From Biscogniauxia marginata (lineage: Eukaryota; Ascomycota; Sordariomycetes; Xylariales; Xylariaceae), in assembly GCA_022695795.1 (NCBI GenBank), contig MU404185.1, positions 33,825 to 97,824 on the forward strand: DNA of 64,000 nt, written 5' to 3'. The notes under the pieces are model-generated. The model was not told the origin of the DNA, searched no databases, and saw only the letters and a program-made list of their open reading frames with translations. A program made the translations under genes and the position numbers. Of this stretch, positions 35,398 to 46,379 are shown in pieces; positions within the stretch are counted from its first letter, which is position 1; every line of letters starts with the position of its first letter.

Positions 35398-35652
35398 TTA
35401 GCTCTGCTCCTCTCGATGGTCCCCGCGCTTGGCCTTTAGACCCCAGTTAACGAAGACGAGGTCAGGCACAGCCTCTTCCCGCTTGGCCTTTTCATCCCAG
35501 CCATAGAAGAAGACATCAGGCACGGCCTTGGTCTTGTCGTCCGCAGTGCGCACCTCGAAATTAGTTTCCGTGCCAACGTTAGGCGTTAGCGGAGCAGTAC
35601 TGCCAACTGCAGCAAGGACGAAGGTGGAAAGGTTGACAAGTCCGCGAACCAT
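35398..35652 (-). CDS. Dikaritin-type RiPP precursor peptide with two Kex2-bounded repeats
   Basis: 84 residues, single exon, start MVRGLVNLS. A signal peptide is evident (hydrophobic LSTFVLAAVGSTA, cleavage near 20). After a short leader (21-40) come two 18-residue repeats, residues 41-58 and 59-76 (DNA 35532-35479 and 35478-35425). They share A-V-P-D-x-x-F-x-x-W-x-x-K-A-K-R, i.e. eleven of sixteen identical positions, with variable residues inside the core (VFFYGW and LVFVNW). Each repeat ends in KAKR, a Kex2-type dibasic site; repeat 2 starts EEA, a typical aminopeptidase-trimmed spacer after KR. This is the architecture of UstA-like KexB-processed precursors. Position among three UstYa genes makes the assignment strong. 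The F-x-x-W core does not match the ustiloxin, phomopsin or asperipin cores I know. The mature structure is unknown. Confidence 0.88.
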   Translation of the reverse strand: MVRGLVNLSTFVLAAVGSTAPLTPNVGTETNFEVRTADDKTKAVPDVFFYGWDEKAKREEAVPDLVFVNWGLKAKRGDHREEQS

Positions 35653-36568
35653 GACGTTGAGAATTTAGTGTTTTTTTTTTGGTTATATGGTAGTATGAGA
35701 TGGATATTGAAGATAGTATGTGTACACTACAAGAACTATTGAGCAGTAGGGCATCGGGGCGGCATATATAGATAATTTCACAGCTTGATAGCACCTGAGA
35801 TCTTTGAACTCCATATATCAGAAGGCGGGCTACTACCACTTTACGTCTGCACCCCTGCTGCATAGCATTTATTCATGATTGATAGCACATGCCATGGTGA
35901 ATCATGAGGTACTAACCATGAGAACATACCAGAGAATGCTCCTACCGACTCGATTTCCGTCCTCGACCTGCCACCAAGCGGCAGAGCGGCGTGGCACAAC
36001 ATGAAAAGAATTCTCGTTGTGCGTTTTTGGCTGAGGTGCGTCGCATCGAAATCAGCCAATATTCGGAACAAGACTTAAAATTCTATAAGATATAGCGATG
36101 CACCCGATCAATAAATATATCGGTCGCCGAACTGGCGCCCGAAGGCCATGGATCAACACCTTCCTTCCTAAAGAAAAAGAAATTGCAGCTCAGCAATGTG
36201 CCCGATTGGTACAGCAAGTCAACGAAGATGCAATGTTTATTACTCCATTATGTTCTCAATTACGCATTAATATCAGCGACATTTAGAATTCCGGATCTTC
36301 CTGTCACTCGACCGCAACAGTGGCCACGGAGTGGAAGTGTGTAGCCGGATGAGCACTATCGAAGGCCGTCAAGAGATATCGTCCTAATAATCAGTCTCTG
36401 GTTGGGAGTCTGAAGCTAAGCCCTCGGCGAAGGACATTTTACTTCTGTACCTCTTGTCGACATATTGTTAGCTTTGATTCAATCCCCTTTCGATCTTTTT
36501 CTTCGGCTGTTTGGGAAGAGTCGATGAACTTACGATAGTGGCTGAGACGCCTTCGTTGGTCCGCGGAG
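35653..36568. promoter_or_regulatory. Divergent promoter precursor / UstYa-like 3
   Basis: A 916-bp spacer between the precursor (-) and UstYa-like 3 (+). TATA-like TATATAT at 35764-35770 lies about 112 bp upstream of the precursor ATG. A palindromic CGGTCGCCG at 36121-36129 resembles a CGG-N3-CCG binding site of Zn2Cys6 regulators and lies near the middle. Open frames at 35841-36071 (-) and 36098-36286 (+) have no domain. Confidence 0.5.
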
Positions 36569-37810
36569 ATGGATCGACTCGAGAGAGAAGCGCTGTTCAA
36601 TGGCCATTTTACACAGATTAAAGACCGCCCCGATGAGTGTCAAGATAGCAGTGGCTTCACCAGGAAGCGATATACTGTTTGTCATATTATCAATCCGTGC
36701 ATTGTCATTCCATGGTTTCTCGTTGTTGTCCTATCAATCATCAATTTGTCACTCCTAACAAAAGTCCACAACCAAAATGGCACTGGAATTGCAACAGAGG
36801 CTTTATACAGTAAGTCTGCCCCTCCTTAGTCGCGATTCAAGATATATTCCCAGCGAAGAAGATAGTTAAAGCTGATGGGAATGAAACTAAGGCCCGGTCG
36901 AACACCTCATCCAGCATGAGGAACGGTTATTTCAGTCATCCTTGAGTCCGAACCTGACTCCATATCAAGGAATCCCGTCTCCAGAAGTTGACGGAAAGTG
37001 GGAAGACCTCTATCTGAGTAAGTCTTCAATTAATATGTTACTTAACCCTGGAATGACGGTTCAATCGTTGATAGTGTGCTTCATTGGTGGGTATAGTGGG
37101 AGATATAGCAATTTCTAGCGACGAAGCCAACAAGTTATTGAATCAGACAGCAATGCTACGAAATGACCCACAGGAGAGATACATAATTAATATTGATGTC
37201 TTTCACTCCCTTCATTGTCTGGTGAGTAAGCTTGAGTCATGCTAAGATCTTCCCCATGCCCGAACTTAACGACTCGACTGTCATGGTCACTGACCCTAGC
37301 CGAAAGCATTCACTCCGGAAAGTTGTATATTCAGAATATTACCTTGCGGAGTCTGCTGCGACCATAAAAAAGCCTCCTGGTTTTGATGTGAACCACTTGG
37401 ATCATTGTGTTGATCATCTCCGCCAATCACTCATGTGCGGTGTAGATATATCGGTAATGCCCTTTGAAGGTCAGATATACAATTTCGGGATACACTAAGT
37501 AGTACTAACACCTATCCTTAGTAAGAATCCCTCAATTGACCTCCCTTTATTTGCTAGTCGTATCTCGACCACTATTCACCTCTCTATAAGCGCGCCACGA
37601 TTATAGTTTCACACCAGCTTGATATCCTCTTCAGCACACCAATTAATTAATACTCTTTAGTGGTCAGAATCTAGACATAAGTACGTACCAGAGTTCGAAG
37701 TACCTCATATCTGCAGGAACTTTGATTTGATTCACGATTGGGCACGTCAGCATGCAGTGACGGAGAATCGCAATGGAGAAATCTTGTCAGAGGAAGTAGT
37801 CACAGAGTGA
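36569..37810 (+). CDS. UstYa-family (DUF3328) oxidase-like protein 3
   Basis: Exons 36569-36809, 36892-37017, 37097-37221, 37307-37469, a small exon probably 37523-37557, and 37661-37810; splice phases are consistent. It starts MDRLEREALF. Membrane helix CIVIPWFLVVVLSIINLSLL, then PVEHLIQHEERLFQ, IPSPEVDGKWEDLY, the first motif HSLHC at the end of exon 3, the second HLDHCVDHLRQSLMC, and a C-terminal HICRNFDLIHDWA. Both HxxHC motifs are intact. Exons 2 and 3 are 126 and 125 nt, the same as in UstYa-like 1, and the residues match well (VAISRDEA versus IAISSDEA), so these two are recent paralogues on opposite strands flanking the precursor. The 35-nt small exon is tentative. About 280 residues. 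Confidence 0.85.
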
Positions 37811-39194
37811 ATAAGTGAAGAGGTAGCTACGTATTAGAGGGTTGGTACATAAGACTATTAAATTCCTGCCTTTTTAAGTTTTGTTTTTTAACCCTTATGA
37901 CATATTCGAAGATTCGGCTTTTCGCGCTTTCATAGCTACCGTGGTGCGAGTATATGGAGGTGTGATATATTAGAAAGAAAGCTTGCTCGATATCACTAGT
38001 TGTAGGTTCACACCTTTAGGTGTAGATGTTGAGATGAGACAAAGATGTGAGGATAGGATCAAGCGTATTGGTTCAAGGTAAGTCTATGAGATAGGTGGGC
38101 GGAGCCCACCTATATGTAAATATGTACAGGAGACCAGGGGCCGTATACCCCGTATTTCAACAATGGACTTCTTATTTAATCTACACGTGAATGGCTAACC
38201 ATCTTATAAAGCCCCATGTTATATTAAGAGGAGTGGGCTTTACAAGGTTAAATAAATAATCGGACTAAATAGAGGGTGGTTCCTTTGAGGAACTAGAGAT
38301 GCATGATTGGCTTCATTTGGCACTGGAGAGAGGCCTCAGCAACCCATATACAAATTCTCGAAAGTGCCGCTAGTGGAATCCAAGGAATAGTCCTTCTCCT
38401 AATAACAAAATCTCTATAGTGACGACTAGCTGGTAGCCGGGATTTAAACTTATCAAACAATTGTTGGATATGGAATACGCGGCGCGAGGCTACTTCATTC
38501 TATTAACTTTCAGATATATTATACAATATATATATATATATATATAAACAAAAAAAATAATATTAATAAAATCACTTTACGTTCGTAGGTTGTATCAGTA
38601 GTTTAATAGTGTCTTATTTAGGTACCTACCTATTAATTTGGTCTCTTCAACCTTAATGCACGGAACCAGACGGGTTTTGGTACCCACAATCGAGCACCAT
38701 GAAGGGACATCACATGATGCCATTCACTAGTATTGTACAAGTGAGAAAAGGCGGTCCGAGTATACAAGTACCACAAACACCATACTAGACATATGTATAT
38801 GAAAGGATGCACTCGCAAATACTAAAGGCCTTTTCTTCCAAGTCAACTTGGGGTATTACATCGATAGAGGGTGTCTTCACTAAACCTTTAAAACGTACCC
38901 CAACCCTCGGGGTCCTAGTAGAGAGATTGACTCCCAGCCGGTGCTTTATATACAGTCGCAGAGACAGTAGCTCAAGACGGCTTGGTCCAGTTGTGTCACG
39001 TACATTGTTTAAATGTGAGAACTTAACTATGTCATTTTGGTCAGTATACATAATATTTTATCAAATGCCTGACCTCGTTTATACCCTCTATCTAGTATCT
39101 TCGTTTTTAAAAGCAGAATAGTATCTGGATGGTTCATTACCTATCAGATGCCCTCACCTTCGGGCCTCTCTTACTTTCCATCCTTCGTTTTCTT
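37811..39194. other. Spacer with AT microsatellite
   Basis: Holds a TA dinucleotide repeat at about 38526-38546 followed by an A-rich tract, and otherwise no gene. Open frames at 38633-39121 overlap on both strands without a domain signature. Confidence 0.45.
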
Positions 39195-40826
39195 TTAGTC
39201 CCTCTCTAACCCGAACTCTGTCTGCAGGTCAGTCCGCAAGGTGATTTCCTTTATCGTCATGCCGATCAGTAAACCGAGAAGGGAAAATCCGATGGCGACC
39301 TGCCAGAAGAGCTTCAAGCTGTCCACGTAAACGCTCTTCACCGTGGCTTTGAGGTCCGGGTTACGATTTAGCGAAGCCATAAAGTCGCCCGTGGCTAAGG
39401 CATAAGCTCCGCCGTTAGCTAAACGCCTTCGTATATCTAGGTCCTCGACCCGAACATTAACGCGGGAGTTAAAAATAACAGCTAGAATAGCCACACCCCA
39501 TACGCCACCAAAGCTACGAACGAATCCCCATGTGGCTGTGGCCACAACTTAGTCTAATTCTATCAATATTGCTTAGATCGCCGGGAGAGTAATTATCACC
39601 AACATACCGGCTCCCGCGACACCGATGCATTGCACTCCAGCCCAATATGCAGTTAAGTAATTCTCGTTAAGCCGGCTATAAAGCCCAAATAAGAGGGCAA
39701 ATGCGGACGTGCCGAGAAAAAACCAAGAACGATAACGGCCAATTTTCGAGATTCCTATACCAGCAGCTATTACGAACGGCATAAACACGGCTACGAACGA
39801 AAAGAGGTTAACTCCTAATATGGTGGAGTCACACTCTAAAACAACCTGAAATAAACTAGCAAAAAATATGTAGTCCAGTATAAAAACATAAACTAGATAA
39901 ATGTCATAGCAAATCCGCCTACAGACGTTCTATTTGAGAATATTCTAATAAGCATAGTTAGCTTTGCAACTAAAGTTATAAACTCTACTAATAAAGGCTA
40001 TCAAGCCTAGGAGACCAAAAATCGAAGGTATCAATGTCCTTCACGATAACCATAGAAATTCGACGCCACCCCAAATTAAAGCCAAGAAAACAGAAACGAC
40101 GGATATAATAAGGAAGGCATTCCCCCCAAAATCAACGCGTCTTAATGAATTCTGAGCGCTATCTTTAATATAACGGACTCTAAACAGCAATGCTAATAAC
40201 ACCTATACTACAACAGCCATTAGAAGGTTTAAGTAAAATACCTATCGCTAGTTAACACGCTAAGTAAAGACACCGCCGATGAAAGGTCCGAGAACAACAG
40301 CGACTATATAAGTAATGAATATAATACTTATGTAATTAGGTCGCTCTCGTAAAGGAACCAGGTCAACAACAATAATCTCAATGAGAATATTAATATCTCC
40401 TCTACTAATGCCTTTAATGACCCGGCCCGTAATCAGCACAGTTAAGTTTGGGGCGGGACCAGACATTGCAGAGCCAGCCGCGAACAGGAAAACAGCTAGG
40501 AGGGTTAAGCTGCGACGGCCGAATATATTAGCTGTTTAACTATACAACGGTTAGAAGGCTGTCGTGGTAAAAAAAATATAAGCATTAGCCACCCATACAT
40601 ATGCGTAACTAGACCCAAGGTCCTTGATAATCGATGGCATCGCGGTGCTAATGACAGAAACATCCAAAGTAGACAAGACTGATGCGATGGACAAGGAGAG
40701 AATGATGGCCTGATTGCGTTAGCCTAGCCTCGGAGAAGTATTCATTTCCATTGTATATACCCAGAAGCGCCATGAATGGCTGTTCTTGGAAGAGGAATCC
40801 TCCGGGGCTGGGGCGGAAGATGTCAT
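39195..40826 (-). pseudogene. Decayed MFS drug-type transporter
   Basis: Starts at ATG 40826 (MTSSAPAPEDSS). Traces of a 14-span-type MFS exporter: SLSIASVLSTLDVSVIS (TM1, D-x-S-V-I-S pattern), AYVWVANAY, LITGRVIKGISRGDINILIE (motif A/C-like), a mid region around 39573-39788 (FMPFVIAAGIGISKIGRYRS) and a preserved 3' part 39545-39195 (FVRSFGGVWGVAILAVIFN through the C-terminus GLERD). The frame is broken by several stops of the TAA/TAG kind, the first at 40721-40719 where CAA to TAA explains it; TA enrichment is typical of RIP. It sits 15 bp from an LTR. As the only transporter of the RiPP locus it was probably its exporter; now non-functional in this strain, if the assembly is right. Confidence 0.8.
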
Positions 40827-40840
40827 GGTTTGTAGATATA

Positions 40841-41294
40841 TGTGACGAACCTCCCTGTTTGTTCCTAGTCAGCTGACTTCACAGGTGAGTACGTACTGGG
40901 TTTTCTTGATTTGAAGGTAATAGTGGGTTAAGGTTGGTTCAAGAGATTTACTATGTCTTGTTCGTCAGAGAGATTTCAAGGTATTCTTATTATAGTATTA
41001 AGGAGTGACTATAGTTTTAGATTAATAACTAAAGAACAAATAACTAAATACATAAAAAACCTTAATTTACTTATACCTGTTCTTCTCTTTTTACTGTTAA
41101 GTAAATCATTAAATTATTAATCTCTTATTTATGATTTAATGATTTATTTAATTATAGAATTATAAATTTCTTATTTATGATTTATTGATTTATTAGATTT
41201 TTAAACGACGTTCTTTTTTAATTAAGCGCTTAACGGCGCTTTTCTGGTCACGTAATCCACACGTGACACATAGAGGAAAAGGAGGTTCATAACA
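40841..41294 (-). mobile_element. LTR (type A), minus orientation, abutting MFS start
   Basis: 454 bp, reads TGTGACGAACC...CATAACA on the plus strand, i.e. an inverted copy of the family LTR. Left flank ATATA and right flank TTATT do not match, so no target duplication. On its right lies integrase-core sequence rather than a polypurine tract, so it is not a simple 3' LTR; rearrangement or ectopic recombination is likely. U5 is largely intact, U3 mixed. Confidence 0.85.
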
Positions 41295-42168
41295 TTATTT
41301 TTGTTTAAAATAATATGTTTTAGTAATTCATATTTATTAACGTACTTTTTTAAGAAACTAAAAACTAGTTATTTTGTTATATTTAACTTATTAAATAATA
41401 AGAAATAAGTATACTTCGTAAATCGATTAATTATTACTTATATATTATTATAAGATATTTTTATAATAAGATTTTTTAACTTAAGAAGTTTTACTACGAA
41501 ATTTTATGTAATTATGTGCTATACTTTTTTTAAGTATTTAAATTAGTTATAATAATTTATATAGTTTATATCGTGATATTTTAACTTTATTATAAACATT
41601 ATGACTTTTTATAACTCTCTTAACGATTTATTTTATTCCTAAAAAGTTAAATTCTTTTTATAATCGTTTTAATGTTTTAAAAATTCTTTAATAACTATAT
41701 AAAAGGTGTTTATAAAATTTCTTAATGAATTTATTTTATACTCGTTTTAATATATAAATCTTTTTTTTATATAAAAGAAGTTTATTATTAAATCCTTATT
41801 AAGATTATAATTATTTTTCTTTTTAATTATAACTTTTTTTAAAACGTTATTTTTGGTTTTTTATGTTGATTTATATATAAATTAATATAACTAATTCGTT
41901 ATTTTGTTATTTAAATATCTAGATATCTTTTTTATTAATTTTTAATTTATATTTTCTTTTTCTTTTTCTTTAATATAATAAATTTTAAATTTAAATTTAA
42001 ATAAGAAGATTATTTAACGTTTATATCTTTAATTAAGCGTTTATATTATTATAAATCATGTAAGGTTTTTATAATTTAAATAAATATTAATAGATTTCTT
42101 GGTTTTATTAAGTTATGGTTTTTATTCTTTTAATGTTTTAATAATTATTAATAATTTAATTTAGCACC

Positions 42169-42634
42169 TGTGACGAACCTCCCTGTGTGTTCCTAGTCAG
42201 CTGACTTCACAGGTAAGTACGTACTGGGTTTTCTTGATTTGAAGGTAACAGTGGGTTGAGATTGGTTCAGTTGATTCAGAATGTTATGTTCGTCAGAGAG
42301 GTTTCAAGGTACTCTCACTATAGTATCAAAGAGTGACTGTAGTCTTAAATTGATAGCTAAGGAACTAGAATGAATGACTAGAAACAAGAGAAATCCCATC
42401 CTTCTTATACTAAATTTCCTTCTGGGATAATGCCCAACATCCTTAATCATTCTCTCTCATTCTCTGTGAGAGCAACAGAGAACACAATCATTCTCTCTCA
42501 TTCTCTGTGAGAGCAAGAGAGAATACAACCATTCTCTCTCGTTCTCTGTGAGAGCCACAGAGAATGCTACCATATGTCACGTGACCCGTGTTCACATGAC
42601 CATCCACCTTTCCAACCCCTGTTGGTTCGTAACA
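42169..42634 (-). mobile_element. Solo LTR (type F), unmutated, minus orientation
   Basis: 466 bp, TGTGACGAACC...GTAACA, with exact 5-bp duplication GCACC (42164-42168 and 42635-42639). Almost free of RIP although it lies inside heavily mutated sequence, so it arrived after the decay. It contains a 41-bp tandem repeat. Confidence 0.93.
42445..42567. repeat. 41-bp tandem repeat, three units, inside LTR U3
   Basis: Units 42445-42485, 42486-42526, 42527-42567. Each holds TTCTCT-GTGAGAG-...-AGAGAA, an imperfect inverted repeat able to form a hairpin. Found in this LTR only. Confidence 0.9.
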
Positions 42635-43760
42635 GCACCATATAATGCCTTAAATAAGTACGCGACTAAATACTATTTTTTATTATTTTTTAATTACTTT
42701 AAAACTGCTTTAATAATGAAATTTAAGGTGTTTATCTTTAGTCGTTTCTTTTTATTTTCGTTTAAAAGTTTATATATAACCTCATTAATTATAACTTCTT
42801 TTAATTATTAAAAAGCTTATTTAGCTTTTTTTATTTTCGCTAGGGTAATTAGTTCCGTTAATGGTTTAGCGATTCGCTTAAAATCTTAAATAAGTTATTT
42901 AACGTAATTAATAAAGCCAAGAAATACGTATACGTTTATAACACTTTTAAGTTTTAGTTAATTCTTAATTATTATTATTTTTCCTTTTTAAATATGGATT
43001 TTTTAAACTTATTATAAACCCTAAATAGTTTAGTTTTTTAATATGCTATTTATTTTTAGTCGAATAAATAAGTAGGTTTACTTTTTCCAAGGTTTTTAAT
43101 ACTTACTTTATATGTTTTTTATACTTCTTTTCGCTTTTTAAGTAAATTAGTATATCGTTTAAATAAATAAATAAAAATTTATTTAAAAACTTATAAAGAA
43201 TTATTATGATTATATATTAAAATGTAGCGGGTGTATTAATAAGTCTAAATAACATAACTTTATACTTATAATATTTATATACTATTTAAAAAGCGGTATA
43301 TTATTTATATCCTTTAGTTATTCTAATTATGTAATAACTATTACGAAGATTTAATACTATAAAGATTTAAGCTTTATTAATAATAACAAGTATTCGTTTT
43401 TTTTGTTACTTTATTAAGGTATTAATAGTTAATTACTTATTATTATATTAAATTTCTTTTTTTATCGACCTTTAATACCATGATTATTAAATATTTTAAT
43501 AAAAACTTTAACTTTTTAATGTATTTTTTATTAAAGTCTTTTTAAATTCCTTTTTATAATGCTTTTTATTTTTCTTAATTTATAAAATATATTAAGAATA
43601 ATTTTAATTATTTTCCTTTTTAAAGTGAATTTAGTGATTTTACTAGCTATATTTTAGTAATTCTTTTTTGGTTTTATTTTTAAATAATTTATAGAAACGG
43701 AGGTACTCGCGTGGTACTTTCTTCGTTAGATTTTTAAGTTTAATTACTCGAATTATATAA

Positions 43761-44172
43761 TGTTACGAACCAACTATGTTGAAAGGATTTCCAGCAGGGG
43801 TAGTCAGGCACGAACCAAGACTAAAGGGACCAGTGGTCCCCTCCTTTGTAATGTGATGTAACATCACGTGACCCAATCAGAGGTATTCATCTAATTAGGT
43901 CTAATTCTTTTAGTATCCAACATACCAAAAGGAAAAAACGTATACAAGGGAGAATAAGTATAAAAAGAATGGAATTTCCTTTATATCTAGTTATTTATTT
44001 TAGCTTTTTAAGCTATTAATCTAAGACTATAATCACTCCTTAATACTATAATAAGAGTACTTTAAAATCTCTTTAACGAATAAAGCATTATAAACCTTTT
44101 AAATTAAAAAAACCTAATACGTATTTACTTGTAAAGTTAGCTGACTAGGAAGACACAAGGAGGTTCGTCACA
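43761..44172 (+). mobile_element. Solo LTR (type B), U3 unmutated, R-U5 mutated
   Basis: 412 bp, TGTTACGAACCAAC...TCGTCACA, flanked by TATAA on both sides (43756-43760, 44173-44177). The first about 200 bp keep normal base composition and a TCACGTGAC site; the part shared with other LTRs is RIP-mutated. Confidence 0.93.
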
Positions 44173-44643
44173 TATAAGCAATATATTTCGTTTTTATATC
44201 CGTTTTTTTAATGTCACTTACGGTACTTATTTTGTAACTTGTAATAATTAACTCTTTTTAATTTTAATTTTAATAAAGCGTGTTTATTTCGAATTTTATT
44301 TGTGAATTACTTTTTTTAAGTTAATTTATTCTTAAGATTATATCGTGATTTAATATATATATAATATTAAAAATAACTTACTCGAGATGTTTTTAAATAA
44401 TTACTAAAAAAAGGATTATTTCTCTTAATACTTTATTATTTTTATAACTAAATATATATTTTTTAAAGTTTTGTAATTTATATAAACTTTATTTATATAT
44501 TTATAATATATTGTCTTTTTAAATTACTTTAATTAAAACATAGCTTTTATTTATTTTTAAGTTTATAAAGGCTTTATACTTCCTTTTATTATATTTAACT
44601 TTAATTATAATAATATTATTAAGTTTTAATTAAACTTCGTATA

Positions 44644-45076
44644 TGTTACGAATTAACTATGTTAAAAGGGTTTCTAGCAAGGGTAGTTAAACACAGACCA
44701 AGAATGTACGGACTAGCGGTCCCCTCTTTTATAATGTGATATAACATCACGTGACCCAATTAGAGGTGTTTATTTAATTAAATTTAATTCTCTCGGTATT
44801 TAACATATTAAATAGGAAGAACGTATATAAGGGAAAATAAGTATAAAAAGGATAAAATTTCTTATATATTTAGTTGTTCATTTTCTAGCTATTAATCTAA
44901 GATTATAATCACTCTTTAATATTATAATGAAAATACCTTGAAATCTCTTTAACGAATAAAGCATTATAAATCTCTTAAACCAACCTCGATATATTATTAC
45001 TTTTAAAACAAGAAAACCTAGTACGTACTCACTTATGAAGTTAGCTAACTAGGAACATATAAGGAGGTTTGTCACA
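44644..45076 (+). mobile_element. Solo LTR (type B), RIP-mutated
   Basis: 433 bp, TGTTACGAATTAAC...TTGTCACA, flanked by GTATA (44639-44643 and 45077-45081). Same U3 type as 43761-44172 but more mutated; the TCACGTGAC site is kept. Confidence 0.92.
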
Positions 45077-46379
45077 GTATAAAGACTTATTATTTATAAC
45101 TTCTCGCTGCCTTATTAACGAAAGCCTTTACCGTTTTTTGGTTTTTTATATCTTTTCCTTTTTTAGTTTTTTCGAGTTATTATGGCTTTAATTTCGTTTT
45201 ATTTTTAAGCCTTTATAAAAACGTGTTTTTAATAATCGTTATTTTAATAGTCTTTTTAATTACCTTTTACGTAATAAAGAGTAAAAGGTTTATCCTTTAT
45301 ATAGAACTTTATACATTAAAATTTTAATTCTTTTTCGAGGGCCTTTTTATAGCTTAAGTCTATTTTTTTATTAATTCGAAAACTTTTAAAGTTTTAAATT
45401 ATTTTTAAATAAAAAATATAATCCTTAGATTCGTTTATTAAAAATAACTTAATATTTCCTTATAAGTTTATATATATTTCTAGAAATTCTCTCTTTTTTT
45501 AAAATATATTTTAATAATTTATTTATAACTTAATTTAATTATATATATTTTTACTTATTATTTTATTAAGTACCTTTTTACGAACCCGAATAAATTAATA
45601 TCGTAATTAACTTGCTTTTCGAGCTAATATGGAAAATATAATTCTTTCTTAACTTCGTTTTTTTCGAAACCCGCTTTAAGCAACTCGTATATATCGCAAA
45701 GTATTAAGATATAACATATATAACCCTTAATAATTACTTAATTACTTCTTTTGAAATTTAAGTAAAAATAACAAGCTTTTAAATAACGTGGCTATCGTGG
45801 GACGTTATTATAAATATACTCTTTTTTTTCGTATTATTATTTTTTAGTTTTTAAGAATAATAACTAACTTTATTTTTAAAACTTTTATATACTTAATAAG
45901 CGTTGTTAATATAAAAGCTTTAATGTAATAATATATGTTCTTTTTATAACTCTATTATTTTATCTTTATTAAGGTAAAATGTTTCGTTTTTTAGTTATTT
46001 AATCTTTTTTAGCTTTAATTTAAGTTCTTTACTTAATAACTTATTAAGTTAATTAGTATTATTTAAGTTTTAATAAACATCGTAATTATTATTTATATAA
46101 AACTTTCAATATAAATTATTATATTTACTTTTTCCTTAATATTTTTTATATTTATTATTGTTATAATAGCTTTAATGTAGTTTATTATGGTTTAATTTAA
46201 TTTTAAGTCGTGTTTTAATTTATAAGTATCGTATTTATACGGTAGTTCGCTTTTATTACATCTTTACCTAGCTTATTTTAATATAAAGTACTTTAAATAC
46301 AAGTAATTATATTTTAAGTAGTCTTAAAAGCTAACTTAATAATATTTATAACTTTTATAAATTATAACAAGTAAGTAAT

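Larger units (their letters stand above)
41295..46379 (-). mobile_element. RIP-mutated Ty3/gypsy body, minus strand, interrupted by three solo LTRs
   Basis: Minus-strand internal sequence running from integrase core (left) through RNase H (41,900-42,900), reverse transcriptase (YLDD trace reversed near 43,150-43,165) and protease region to the gag/zinc-knuckle side near 46,300; reverse-complement matches to 48,200-51,880. Interrupted at 42164-42639, 43756-44177 and 44639-45081. No gag 5' end, no chromodomain and no paired LTRs. All frames contain many TAA/TAG stops. Confidence 0.85.

Noticed and set aside
42445..42567. CRISPR-like repeat array
   Set aside because: Units are contiguous without spacers, inside an LTR of a fungal genome.
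42548..42811. 87-codon frame in AT-rich DNA (and 47939-48175 minus)
   Set aside because: Chance frames in RIP-mutated retroelement DNA, Phe/Ile/Lys-rich without domain.
40841..46379. Complete minus-strand element using the LTR at 40841 as its 3' LTR
   Set aside because: The sequence next to the LTR is integrase core; chromodomain, 3' segment and polypurine tract are missing.
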